A stretch of DNA of 61,058 nucleotides from assembly GCA_947486185.1 (NCBI GenBank), contig CANKTH010000017.1, positions 1 through 61,058 of the forward strand. Direction: 5' to 3'. Origin of the DNA: Deltaproteobacteria bacterium. Its GTDB lineage: Bacteria > Myxococcota_A > UBA796 > SXON01. Below are positions 1 to 10,000 of this stretch, in pieces. Both the position numbers and the translations under genes were made by a program. Numbering within the stretch: position 1 is the stretch's first letter; each line of letters starts with the position of its first letter. The notes below the pieces were generated by a model. The model saw only the letters and a list, made by a program, of their open reading frames with translations. It was not told the DNA's origin and ran no database searches.

Positions 1-720
1 AGGTCGGCCTCGAGGCTCATGTCGAGGGTCAACATCTCGGCGGGGTAGCCGGTGCTCTCGGCGACGACGGCGAGCAGGATCGGGGTGAGGTCCACCGCGG
101 CGGCGCGGGCCGTCGGGGCAAGCGGCGCGCGGGCCGGCGTCGGGGTGCCGGCGGGCGCGGCTCCGTTGGCGGCGGCGCCGGTGGGGAGGGCGGCGACGAT
201 CTCGCGGAGTGTACGCAGCTTTCCGAGGGTCTCGGCGTCGACTTCGGGGAGACCGGGGTGGCGCTCCCGTAACGTCGAGAGGATCTCGACCCGCTTGATC
301 GAGTCGATGCCGAGGTCGGCTTCGAGGCTCATGTCGAGGGTCAACATCTCGGCGGGGTAGCCGGTGCTCTCGGCGACGACGGCGAGCAGGATCGGGGTGA
401 GGTCCACCGCGGCGGCGCGGGGCGTCGGGGCAAGCGGTGCGCGGGCCGGCGTCGGGGTGCCGGCGGGCGCGGCTCCGTTGGCGGCAGCGCCGGTGGGGAG
501 GGCGGCGACGATCTCACGGAGCGTACGCAGCTTTCCGAGGGTCTCGGCGTCGACTTCTGGCAGGCCGGGGTGGCGCTCACGTAACGTCGAGAGGATCTCG
601 ACCCGCTTGATCGAGTCGATGCCAAGGTCGGCCTCGAGGCTCATGTCGAGGGTCAACATCTCGGCGGGGTAGCCGGTGCTCTCGGCGACCACCGCGAGCA
701 GGATCGGGGTGAGATCCTGG
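1..720. repeat. 312-bp tandem repeat encoding successive ACP domains
   Basis: Two complete units and part of a third, with a period of 312 bp (104 codons), differ by only a few bases. The phosphopantetheine serine codon recurs at 614 and 302, exactly one period apart. Each unit encodes one ACP plus an Ala/Pro-rich spacer. The near-identity at DNA level suggests recent duplication or gene conversion. The array continues past the left edge, so the copy number is unknown. Confidence 0.93.
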
Positions 721-3700
721 GCCGGGGCCGGGACCGCAGCGCGGGCCGCCGGCGGAGGGGCGACGACCGCACGGGCGGCGGGGGCGGGTACCGCAGCGGC
801 GGGCGCGACCGTCCGGGGTGCCGCGGGCGGCGGTGGCGCGGTGGCGATGGGAGGCGGGACCGGCGCGACGGCGACGGGGGCCGGTCGCGGCGTAAAAGCG
901 GGCGGAGGAGCGCTGATCGGCGGCGCGCTGGGCAGCCTGGTCGCGCTCTGCGGCGCGGGAGGCAACGAAGCTACGGCGGCGGTCGTTTGCCGACCGGAAG
1001 CCTGACCCACCAGGGTGAGCAGACCTCGATTTCCCTCCTCCATCGCCTGGAGGAACGCGAGGTGGGTAGCGGCCATGCTCTCCTGGTAGCGCTCTTGTGC
1101 GAGGCTGAGCTGGCGTTGCCCCTCGACAAAGGCGTTGACCCACGCGCCGCCTGCACGGGCGGCGGGCAGCAGGGTCGTTTGGACCTGCGCGGGGCTTGCG
1201 GGCGCCGGCGAGGGAGCTGCCGGCGGCGCCGGGCGCGACGCCAGGGACGTTGCCGGGGGAGCGGCCGGAGCGACCGGGCGAGGCGCCAGGGACGTTGCCG
1301 GGGGAGCGGCGGGCGCGGCCTCCGCGATCCGAAGCGGATCTGCCGGGCGGGGAGGCGATGCGGGCTTCGCGGGCGCCACGACCTCGACGGTCGTCACCTT
1401 CGCCGCGGGTGGCTTGGGCGGATTCGGAGGGGCAACCTTTCCATCTTTGGGCGGGTAGGGTTTGCCGTGGTTGCTGCCGTTGAGCAGGATTCCAAGGCGC
1501 GCTGGCTCGACCACTGCCGGCACGTCGCGCTGGGCCCAGAGCGGGGAGAGATCGACCGGCAGGCCGAGCACGGCGCTGCGGCCGAGCACCGTGAGCAGGG
1601 TGTCGAGCCCGTGGGTCCCCTTGCCGTTCATCGAGAGGACCTGGTGGGGCCGACCCGCGAGGCAGCGGCCGACCAGGCCAGTGAGAACGTTTCCAGGTCC
1701 AACCTCAATGAAGGTACGGACGCCCGCCTCGTACATCGCCTCGACCTCCTCGACCCAGCGCACGGGTGATGCGAGGTGGTGGCCCAGGGCGTCGATCAGC
1801 GCGGACGCCTCGTGGGGCGCCCCGGTGCTGTTGTGGTAGACCGGGATACGACCCGTCGAGAGTGGAAGGGTCCGAAGGAAGGCGGCAAATGCTTCACTCG
1901 CCCCCTCCACCAGCGGAGAATGGAACGCGGTGGACACCGGCAGGCGGGTCGAGCGGATCCCGGCGCTTGTCAGGCGTGTGCAGGCCGCCTCGACCTCGTG
2001 CACCTCGCCCGCGATCACCACCTGATCGGGTGCGTTGTGGTTGGCGACCACGACCTTGTCGCCGAGGTGCGGTCTCACGGCGTCGATGCCGGCGGTCACG
2101 GCGGCCATCGCGCCAGGGCGGTTCGCTGCGGCGTCGCGCATCAACTCGCCACGCCGACGCGCGGCGAGGAGGAGGTTGGAGAGGTCGAGGCCGCCCGCGG
2201 CGTAGAGCGCGACCAGCTCGCCGAAGGAGTGGCCGGCGGTGACGTCGGGACGGAGGCCGAACTGCTCGAGCACTGCGAGCATCGCCGCGCTGATCGCGCC
2301 GAGCGCGGGCTGCGCGTTCTCGGTGGCCATCAGCCGCGCTTCATCCGCGCTTCGCACCGAGTCCGAGAAGGTGGGGCGAGGGAAGAGGATCCGCCCGAGC
2401 CCGGGAAGCACGTCCTCCGCGTGGTCGAGCACCGACAGGGCGGACTCGAAGGTGGTCGCGAGGTCTTTGCCCATGCCGAGATGTTGGCTACCCTGGCCCG
2501 GGAACAAGAACGCGACCTTGCCCGGTTCGCTGCCCCGATGGGTGAAGATCCCGGGAGGTACCGGGCCGCCCTTGAGCACTCCGCGGAGCGCCGCGAGCTT
2601 CGCGGGGAGCTCCCCCTCTCGCACCAGGGCTCCGAGCCGGATCGCCGCGCCGGAGGAGAAGGCCTGGTGGCTGTCCCGCGCCGCGGCGGTCAGCGAAGGG
2701 GCCCGACTGGCGGCGTCCAAGCCCTGCTCCACTGCGGCAGTGTCCGCGCCCGAAAACAGCAGGAGCTCAGCGGGCCACGCGTCCATACGCTTGGGCCGGT
2801 GCTCGCCGCGATACTCCTCACAGGCGATATGGAAGTTGCTCCCCCCAAATCCGAAGGAGCTCACAGAGCCGCGACGAGGGTGATCGGAGCTCCGGACCCA
2901 CGGGCGCGTCTCGGTGGAGATGTAGAATGCCGACTGATCGAAGTCGAAAAGCGGGTTGGGACGCTTCACCTTGGCGGTCGGGGGCAGTACGCGGTGGTGA
3001 AGCGCGAGCACCACCTTGAGCAGGCCGGCGGCGCCGGCGGCCGCCTTGGTGTGACCGATCTGCGACTTCACTGAGCCAAGCGCGCACCACTGGCGATCCT
3101 GCCGTCCCGAAGCATCAAAAGCGATTCCGAGCCCCTTGAGCTCGGCCGCGTCGCCCGCCTTGGTGCCGGTGCCATGGGCCTCGACCAGCTCGACGGTATC
3201 GGCGCCGTAGCCGGCGTTCTCGTAGGTCCGCTGCAGGGCGACCGCCTGGCCCTCGGACACTGGGGCATACACCGACTTGGACCGACCGTCCGAGCTGGTG
3301 CCGACCCCGTGAAGCACGGCGTAGATGTGGTCCCCATCCGCGATCGCGTCGTCGAGCCGCCGGAGCGCGACCATGCCGATGCCTTCTCCGAGCATCGTCC
3401 CGTCCCCATCGGCGTCGAAGGGCCGGCAGTCCCCGGTCGGCGACAGCGCCGGGGTCTTGCTGAAACACATGTACATGAACACGTCGTTCATGGTGTCGAC
3501 GCCGCCGGTGACGACCATGTCGGAGTGCCCGGCCTGGAGCTCGAGCACCGCGAGGTGCACGGCGGACAACGCGCTCGCGCAGGCCGCGTCGATGATACAA
3601 TTGGTCCCGCCGAGATCGAGCCGATTGGCGATGCGGCCAGCGACGACGTTGCCAAGGAGGCCGGGGAACGTGGCTTCCTGCCAGTTGACATAGTGGGACG

Positions 3701-4232
3701 AGATCCGTTTGCACGCCTCGTCTACTGTTGGCTCATCCATGCCCATGCTGCGCAACGCATCGCGCCAGACCGGGTGTTGCAGCCGGTTCGCCATCGTCCC
3801 CATCAGCTCCTGCCCGCCGGTCACGCCCAGGACCACGCTGATCCGGGCGGGATCCACGTGCGCCGGCCGGGTGGCGGCGGCGTCATCGAGCACATGTTTG
3901 GCGACGATCAACGCGAGGAGCTGCGCGGTGTCAGTGGCGGGGACGATCGACGGAGGAATGCCGAAGGCCATCGCATCGAACGGAACGTCGGGTAAGAACG
4001 CGCCGCGGCGGGCGTAGGTCATGTCCGGGCGTTTGGGATCGGCGTCGTAGTAGTCTTCGAGTCGCCAGTGAGTCCCGGGCACCTCGGTGAGCATATCCTT
4101 GGACGCCAGGATGTTCTGCCAATATCCGGTCGTGTCGAGTGAGCCCGGGAACAGCGAGCCGACCCCGACGACGGCGATGGGGCAGCCCTGGCGAGGGGCC
4201 GGGCGGGTGGTGTCAGCAACAGACTTGGACAT
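1..4232 (-). CDS. pfaA: PfaA-like polyunsaturated fatty acid synthase, KS-AT-tandem ACP (partial, 3' end outside window)
   Basis: Iterative type I polyketide/PUFA synthase subunit in the cytoplasm. The ATG at 4232 lies 8 bases after the pfaD stop. A ketosynthase fills roughly residues 15-450: the Cys218 nucleophile sits in DAACASAL, His353 in EAHGTGT and His394 in IGHTKAAAG. An acyltransferase follows (about 570-870) with Ser669 in AGHSFGE. After an Ala/Pro-rich linker come tandem acyl carrier proteins, each with the PUFA-synthase signature LGIDSIKR; phosphopantetheine serines are Ser1207 and Ser1311, and a third copy is cut by the window edge just before its serine. Tandem ACPs with this motif are the hallmark of PfaA-type enzymes. 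KR or DH domains, if present, lie beyond position 1. The pfaD-then-pfaA order resembles the myxobacterial pfa1-pfa2 arrangement. The product (for example EPA or DHA) cannot be read from this fragment. Confidence 0.93.
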   Translation of the reverse strand, partial: MSKSVADTTRPAPRQGCPIAVVGVGSLFPGSLDTTGYWQNILASKDMLTEVPGTHWRLEDYYDADPKRPDMTYARRGAFLPDVPFDAMAFGIPPSIVPATDTAQLLALIVAKHVLDDAAATRPAHVDPARISVVLGVTGGQELMGTMANRLQHPVWRDALRSMGMDEPTVDEACKRISSHYVNWQEATFPGLLGNVVAGRIANRLDLGGTNCIIDAACASALSAVHLAVLELQAGHSDMVVTGGVDTMNDVFMYMCFSKTPALSPTGDCRPFDADGDGTMLGEGIGMVALRRLDDAIADGDHIYAVLHGVGTSSDGRSKSVYAPVSEGQAVALQRTYENAGYGADTVELVEAHGTGTKAGDAAELKGLGIAFDASGRQDRQWCALGSVKSQIGHTKAAAGAAGLLKVVLALHHRVLPPTAKVKRPNPLFDFDQSAFYISTETRPWVRSSDHPRRGSVSSFGFGGSNFHIACEEYRGEHRPKRMDAWPAELLLFSGADTAAVEQGLDAASRAPSLTAAARDSHQAFSSGAAIRLGALVREGELPAKLAALRGVLKGGPVPPGIFTHRGSEPGKVAFLFPGQGSQHLGMGKDLATTFESALSVLDHAEDVLPGLGRILFPRPTFSDSVRSADEARLMATENAQPALGAISAAMLAVLEQFGLRPDVTAGHSFGELVALYAAGGLDLSNLLLAARRRGELMRDAAANRPGAMAAVTAGIDAVRPHLGDKVVVANHNAPDQVVIAGEVHEVEAACTRLTSAGIRSTRLPVSTAFHSPLVEGASEAFAAFLRTLPLSTGRIPVYHNSTGAPHEASALIDALGHHLASPVRWVEEVEAMYEAGVRTFIEVGPGNVLTGLVGRCLAGRPHQVLSMNGKGTHGLDTLLTVLGRSAVLGLPVDLSPLWAQRDVPAVVEPARLGILLNGSNHGKPYPPKDGKVAPPNPPKPPAAKVTTVEVVAPAKPASPPRPADPLRIAEAAPAAPPATSLAPRPVAPAAPPATSLASRPAPPAAPSPAPASPAQVQTTLLPAARAGGAWVNAFVEGQRQLSLAQERYQESMAATHLAFLQAMEEGNRGLLTLVGQASGRQTTAAVASLPPAPQSATRLPSAPPISAPPPAFTPRPAPVAVAPVPPPIATAPPPPAAPRTVAPAAAVPAPAARAVVAPPPAARAAVPAPAQDLTPILLAVVAESTGYPAEMLTLDMSLEADLGIDSIKRVEILSTLRERHPGLPEVDAETLGKLRTLREIVAALPTGAAANGAAPAGTPTPARAPLAPTPRAAAVDLTPILLAVVAESTGYPAEMLTLDMSLEADLGIDSIKRVEILSTLRERHPGLPEVDAETLGKLRTLREIVAALPTGAAANGAAPAGTPTPARAPLAPTARAAAVDLTPILLAVVAESTGYPAEMLTLDMSLEAD

Positions 4233-4240
4233 CGGTGACC

Positions 4241-5851
4241 TCAAGCGGAGAGCGGGCGAGGAAAGTAGACAAAGGCCTCGGCGGGGACGGCGACGCCATA
4301 GGCGGAGAGCTGATGAGCGCGGGTGAGGGTCGCTGCGCCCTCAAGTAGGTTCAATGCGATCTCTACGACGGAACGTGCCTCGGTCGGGGCGAGGAAGCTG
4401 CCGCGCACCCACTGGTTGAACGCGCCCATCGCCGGCCCGCACCAGACTTGAAAATCCATCGCGCGGCTGGCGTCGCCGCCGATCGCCCAACGGCTGGACA
4501 TCCCAAGGTACCAACGGAATACCAGCGCCATCTGGTGATGCGGGTCTCGCGCCGCAATCGCCACCTGGCGAGGGTCACGCTTCTCGAAAAAGCGCTCACA
4601 CTCGGCCCAGATCTCCGCGTAGGGTGCGCGCAGGATCTCCTGCTCCACCCGGGCCTGATCCTCAGCCGGCACGTCGCTCCAGCGGTCATACCGGCGGTAG
4701 AGGTCGAGGAGGCGATGGCCCCGGCTCGCGAACATCGTGCCCCGCTTGAGCACCTGAACCTCGACGCCCGCCTCGAACATGTCGGCGGCCGGCGCCATGG
4801 CGACGTCGGAAAAGTCGGCTCGCGAGAGCATCTCACGAACCAGCGCGGAGGTTCCTGACTCGACGGCGCCCTGGTTCACCGAGCCGGTGAGCACAAAGGC
4901 CGCGCCCATGCCGAAGGCGGCCGCGACGGCCGCTGGGGTGCCGAGGCCGCCGGCGGCGCCAACCCGGATCGGCCGGCTGTAGCCGTGCTGCCGGACCAGC
5001 TCGTCACGGAGGGCAGTGATGAGAGGGAAGAGGGCGACCAACGGGCGATTGTCGGTGTGCCCGCCCGAATCGGCCTCGACGATCACGTCTTCGGCGACCG
5101 GCAGGCGGGCGGCGAGTCGCGCTTCGTCGGCGGTGAGCTCGCCCGCAGCTACGAGCTTGTTGAGGAGCTCCTGGGGTGGCGGGGTGAGGAAGCGCCGCGC
5201 GACCTCAGGCCGGGATACCTTGGCAAAGATATGGTTGACCCGGTGGATATGGCCGTCGGCGCCCTGGGTCAGCCCGGATGCCGCGTAGCGGACCAGGGGG
5301 GCCGTCAGGGCCATGAACGCGGCCGCTTCGACCCGCCGGACGCCCGCACGCAGGTAGATCTCTACGGTGCCGGCCTCGATATGGGGCTCGTGGGGGGCGT
5401 GGATGAGGTTGCAGCCGTAGGGCAGGTCGCCCAGGACAGCGAGCTCATCCACCGCCGCCTGGATCCGCGTGAGTGATAGGCCGGCCGAGCCGAAAAAGCC
5501 CAACATGCCGGCGCGGGCCATCGCCATCACGATCGCGGTGCTGCCGATGCCGTTGGCCATCGCGCCGCACACGTAGGGGAAACGGAGGCCGTGCGTGGCG
5601 CAAAAAGAGCGGTCTCCGAGCCATTCGGGCCACAACGCCGGGAGGCTGCCCACCCAGCCATAGGCGGTGTCCGACTCGGCCTCGCACGGCACCGGGGTGC
5701 CGCCAAACGCGACCCCCACCGCGCCTGCGGTGGGATGGTAGATAATATGGGCGGGCTCACGAAAGCGGGCAACCGCACTGACGATGCCCGAGGCGTCAAA
5801 AAAGGGCGGACTCGTGGGCTGGTACACCCCGAGCAGCGGCAACGTGGACAA
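4241..5851 (-). CDS. pfaD: PfaD-type trans-acting enoyl reductase of the PUFA synthase
   Basis: FMN-dependent enoyl reductase that acts in trans on the chain carried by the PUFA synthase. The 536-residue length is usual for PfaD. The N-terminal third contains MANGIGSTAIVMAMARAGML and GFFGSAGLSL, the nitronate monooxygenase-like TIM-barrel entry; EADSGGHTDNRP (about residue 262), GAAGGLGTP (about 302) and TGSVNQGAVESGTS (about 325) are characteristic flavin-binding and substrate-pocket motifs of PfaD. The C-terminal helical part (YLGMSSRWAIGGD, QVWCGPAMGAFN) is also typical. It is the first gene of a minus-strand operon, directly followed by the PfaA-like gene. The 150 bp upstream separates it from a divergent gene and presumably carries the promoter, but I see no convincing -35/-10 pair. 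Confidence 0.95.
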   Translation of the reverse strand: MSTLPLLGVYQPTSPPFFDASGIVSAVARFREPAHIIYHPTAGAVGVAFGGTPVPCEAESDTAYGWVGSLPALWPEWLGDRSFCATHGLRFPYVCGAMANGIGSTAIVMAMARAGMLGFFGSAGLSLTRIQAAVDELAVLGDLPYGCNLIHAPHEPHIEAGTVEIYLRAGVRRVEAAAFMALTAPLVRYAASGLTQGADGHIHRVNHIFAKVSRPEVARRFLTPPPQELLNKLVAAGELTADEARLAARLPVAEDVIVEADSGGHTDNRPLVALFPLITALRDELVRQHGYSRPIRVGAAGGLGTPAAVAAAFGMGAAFVLTGSVNQGAVESGTSALVREMLSRADFSDVAMAPAADMFEAGVEVQVLKRGTMFASRGHRLLDLYRRYDRWSDVPAEDQARVEQEILRAPYAEIWAECERFFEKRDPRQVAIAARDPHHQMALVFRWYLGMSSRWAIGGDASRAMDFQVWCGPAMGAFNQWVRGSFLAPTEARSVVEIALNLLEGAATLTRAHQLSAYGVAVPAEAFVYFPRPLSA

Positions 5852-6001
5852 GACTCCCCCAGCCCGGCTCGTTTAGCAGTCGGTCATCACGGAATCGTCA
5901 CAGGCTGCGACGTCGGCGCGCGCGCGCAAATCTGAGGCGGATGCCGGAGGTGATGGTCATGGTCCCTTGACGCGGTGGCGGCCCCGGGGCACCCTGGATC
6001 C

Positions 6002-6988
6002 ATGGCGGCGCCGGGCAGAGGCAACGGCCGACCGGCGTGGGCCGCGCGGCTCCCAGAGCTGGTTCAACGAGCCGGCCCTCACGATAATGAGGGTTGGGTC
6101 TCGGGCGAGGCGGTATTGGCGTTGATCGCCCCGCATCACGCGCCGACGAGCGTGGCGGAGCTGCTGGCGAGTGTCCGCCGGGACGATTCGCGGGTCGAAG
6201 CGCACGCGGGCCGCCTCCGCCTTCGCCCGCAATCTATCGGTACGCCGCCCGATATCCTCTACCACGCGATCTCCCGCTCGGCGCTCCGTTCGGTCATCGA
6301 CAGCGGCCGCCTGGGTAGCCGCGGCCGATGGGTACAGCTCGCGCGCTCCGAAGAACAGGCATGGCGCGTGGCGCATCGGCTGTGGGAAGACCCGATGGTG
6401 CTGTTCATCGACGCAGCGCGTGCGCGGCGTGACGGTTTCCACCCGCGCCCCGGGCGCTCCGGTCAGCTGGTCCTCGACGAGGTGGGCCTTCGTTATCTGC
6501 TCAACTTACGTCAAGGTTTTGCCGAGCAGGCGTCCGCCGGCGGCTTCCTGATCGACTGGTCCCTGGGACGCCCGCGGGTGGCCCTGATCCGGGTGGTACG
6601 GCGCCACGGATCTTCGTGGGAGATCGCCAAAGGTAAACTCGAGATGGGCGAGGTCCCGGCGGCAGCGGCCGTTCGTGAGGTCGGCGAAGAGATGGGGATT
6701 TCCGTGCCGATCTCCGTTCAGGGCACCCTGGGCTCGGTGCGATACGGCTTCTCGACCCCGGACGGCTCCCCCCGGCTGAAGACGGTCTACCTTTTCCTGC
6801 TCGAGACGGAGCACCTGGTCGGGAACTTCACTCCGGCGAACAACGAAGGTATTGACGCGGTGCGTTGGTTCGAGCTTCGGGAAGGTATGGCTGCACTGTC
6901 ACACCCAAGCTTACGCGGCGCACGCGGTCGGCTCTTGTCCGCTCTGCGTCGCCGAGCGGGGGAGTTGGGGATTCGATCGAGGTTTTGA
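6002..6988 (+). CDS. KptA/Tpt1-like RNA 2'-phosphotransferase domain fused to a NUDIX hydrolase
   Basis: Two-domain protein of 328 residues from ATG 6002; an in-frame GTG at 5975 would add nine residues. The N-terminal half resembles KptA/Tpt1: NEGWVSGEAVLALI matches the winged-helix part, RLRLRPQSIG the IRAxQGHS segment, then DILYHAISRSALRSVIDSGR, RWVQLARSEEQA and GRSGQLVLDEVGLRYL follow the ADP-ribosyltransferase-like fold. The Arg-His pair expected near the Tpt1 N terminus (LRH) and the GHS tripeptide are not recognisable, so NAD+-dependent phosphotransferase activity is uncertain. The C-terminal half has a complete NUDIX box at residues 211-233 (G-x5-E-x7-REVGEEMGI), so diphosphate hydrolysis is likely. 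It is monocistronic, divergent from pfaD and convergent with smc. Confidence 0.78.
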   Translation: MAAPGRGNGRPAWAARLPELVQRAGPHDNEGWVSGEAVLALIAPHHAPTSVAELLASVRRDDSRVEAHAGRLRLRPQSIGTPPDILYHAISRSALRSVIDSGRLGSRGRWVQLARSEEQAWRVAHRLWEDPMVLFIDAARARRDGFHPRPGRSGQLVLDEVGLRYLLNLRQGFAEQASAGGFLIDWSLGRPRVALIRVVRRHGSSWEIAKGKLEMGEVPAAAAVREVGEEMGISVPISVQGTLGSVRYGFSTPDGSPRLKTVYLFLLETEHLVGNFTPANNEGIDAVRWFELREGMAALSHPSLRGARGRLLSALRRRAGELGIRSRF

Positions 6989-7077
6989 CGAGGGCCTCCC
7001 TTTTCCACCCGCGCCTCCGCACGGATGACGTGGCGCGAAACGCGCGGGGATAGGGGCCTGAGTTCGGAGACGCGCCG

Positions 7078-10000
7078 CTACTCGATCCGTACGGCCACCA
7101 AACGCGAGATTCCGGGGTCCGGCATGGTCACCCCATACAAGGTGTCAGCACACTCCATCGTCTTCTTGTTGTGGGTCACAACCAGAAACTGAGAGTGTTG
7201 TGCCATCTCTTTCAACATCTCGTTGTACCGACCGCCGTTCGCGTCATCCAGGGGGGCGTCCACCTCATCGAGGATGCAGAAGGGCGAAGGCCGTACCTGG
7301 AACAAGGCGAAGATGAGGGCGATCGCCGCCATCGCCTTCTCGCCCCCGGAGAGCAGGGTGAGGCTCTGCACCCGTTTGCCGGGTGGCTGTACTGTTACGT
7401 CGACCCCACAATCCAATACATCGTCCGAGCCCACCAGCTCCAGCCGCGCGTGTCCGCCGCCGACCAGTCGCGGATAGATCTCCCGGAAACGCTGGTTTAC
7501 CGCGTCAAAGGTCTCCTTGAACTTGTCGCGGCAGGTCTTGTTGAGGCGCTGAAGCGCTTTCTCGATGGTGTCCAGTGCCTCGGCGAGATCCGCGCGTTGT
7601 TTCTCGATTTCGGTGTGGGCTGCTGCCGCGTCCCGGTACTCCTCCTCAGCCGCGATGTTGACCGGCCCGAGTCGCTGCACCGCATCGCGCAGGCTCTGCA
7701 CGGTCACCGGGCGTGGGGCGGTGAGCTCGGCCAGCGTCAAGCGCAGCACGGGCACCGCTTCGGCCTCTACGCCCTCCGGCAACGCACCGGGTTCGTAACC
7801 GGGTAACAGGAGCTGGCTGTCGCGCTCGAGACGATCCAGGAGCCCCGCGAGCGAGAGGTCGTGTCGCTCTTCGGCCTCGGTCGTGAGGGTTTCAACCGCG
7901 TTTCGGACGACTCCGAGCCGTACGTCGACCTCCACCGCGGCGTCCTTCGCCTTCTCACGACGTTCCCGCGCCGCCCGGGTCGAGGCTTCGGCGATCCGGA
8001 CGTTCTCGCGCTCCGTTTTCAGCCGTTCCTTCATCGCATCGAGCGCCGTACGCAGCTCGTTCTGCGCGTGGGTGAGCTCAGCGAGCCGCTCGGTGCTGCG
8101 CGCGATCTCGCCGGCGAGCACCAACAGCCGGGCCTCGAGCTCCGCCTGCTCTTTTCCGAGGGCCGCCGCCCGCGCTGCCGCCCGTGAGCTACGGTCTTTC
8201 GCGCTCTTCTCGGCCGCGCTCAAGGTAGCGTGCTCCTTCTGGCCCGCGAGCGCCTCGGAGCGGAGCCGCTGAGCACGCTCCACCGCCTGGGTCTGCTCCG
8301 GTTCGAGGCGCTCGATCTCCGCGGTGGCGCCCCGCGCTTCGTCCTCCGCCGTCGCCTGGCGAGCCTCCGCCTCGGCCAATCCCGTCGACAGGCGCTGCTC
8401 TTCGGCGATGAGCGCGTCGCGGCCCGCCAGCAGGGTCCGGACCTCGGCGCGGGCGGTCTCGCCGGCGCGTACGGTGCGCCCGTGGTCGCCCTCCAGCTCC
8501 TTGAGGCGGTGACGCGCTTCGGTGAGCGCGGCTTCTCGTACGCGAAGCTCGGCGTTGGCGGGACCGATCGCGTGACGCGCCGCCAGTACCGCCTGCTCCG
8601 CGGTCTGGTGGTTCTCCCGGCAGCGGTCAAGGACGGTTCGGAGGGCTCTCAGGCGCACATCCTGGGTCCCGAGCCCCTCACGGAGCTCGCGAATCTCTCG
8701 CCGCCGCTTGAGCGCGGCCGCGCCAGCCGCCCCGTCGGACTGGGCGCCGATCACGAGCACGCCGTCGGGTCGCAGCAGAGCGCCGGCGCCCGCGACGATC
8801 GTCTCGCCGGGGTGCCAACGTGCGTAGGCGGCGCTGACGTCCTCTGCGACCCCGGAGGCTGGTAGCAGCGTAGCAAGCGCACGTTTCCCCTCGGCTGTGC
8901 CCCCCACCGTCTCCGCGAGGCCTGTCAGGGGTGGCGCCTCTTCCGGCACCACGAGCACCCGCACGCGGCTTCCTTTTGCGGCCGCCGCGACCCGGACGGC
9001 GCCGCTCACATCGGGAACAAGTACAGTTTCAAGGCTGCCTTCGAGCGCACGAACCAGGTCGGCTTCGACCGGCTGGGGCACGTCGAGCTTCTGACTCAAG
9101 AGCCCGTGGACCCCTGGTACCGCCAGCGCCGACCTCACGCCATCGGGAAGATCGACGTTTCGTCGTTGCATATCCTCAAGTGCATCGAGTCGGGCCTTCA
9201 CCCTCTCCCGGTCGCGGGTCGCCTCGGTCAGCTCCTGCTCCACCTTCCGTTCGTCCCGCACCCGCTGATCCCGCTCGGCCTCGGCGGTGCCGAGCGCGTG
9301 TCGGGCCCCCTCCAGCGCCTTGCGGCCCCCCTCAAGCTCCTCTGCCCGCGCGCTGATCACAAGCTTGATCTTCTCGATCTCTCTCTCAAGCCCGGCCTGG
9401 CTTCCGAGGGCGTCCGCGGCTGCCCGATCGAGCGCCTCAGCCCGGGCGCTGAGGTCCGCCCGCCGGGTCTCCGCGCTCTGTCGGCCCGTTCGCGCGCGAA
9501 TCGCAGCCTCAAAGCCGGCTTGCGCCTGTCGACGCTGGGTCTCGAGCCGCGCCCGCGCTTGTCGGGTCTGCTCGATGAGCGCCGCCGCCGCCATCGCGGC
9601 CGCCTCGACCTGATTTTTTGCACCTTCGAGTACCGCTTCCGCGCGCTCCCGCTCGCCGTGCAGTTGTGCCGCATCCGCGTTGGCGCGCTCCAGCTCCTGT
9701 TGTTGTTCTACAGTTTCGAGCTTTAGTTTTTCGACGCGGGCCTTGGCAGAATCCTCCTCCTTGCCCTGGTAGCTGAACGCGCTCTCTTCGACGCGGCGCT
9801 GCGCCTCCAGCTCGCCCAGCCTGTCGCGCGAGATGTTGGCGGCGTTATCGGACTCCTCCATCCGCGTGCGCCGGGTCGCGAGCTCGGTCTCATGGCGTTG
9901 AACCGCGCGGGTCGCCTCGGCGAGCGCGCTGGCCGCGACCCGTGAAGCTTCACTGAGGCTGCGGCGCTCGGCGATGAGCTGCGTGAAGCGCGCGAGGGAA

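Noticed and set aside
52..1005. Plus-strand frames of about 100 codons repeated at 52, 364 and 676
   Set aside because: They are antisense to the tandem ACPs of the PfaA-like gene and repeat only because the underlying DNA does; the real coding strand shows clear ACP motifs.
1776..3074. 432-codon plus-strand open frame
   Set aside because: Antisense to the ketosynthase/acyltransferase part of pfaA; Arg/Gly/Ala-rich with no recognisable motif, as expected for stop-poor GC-rich DNA.
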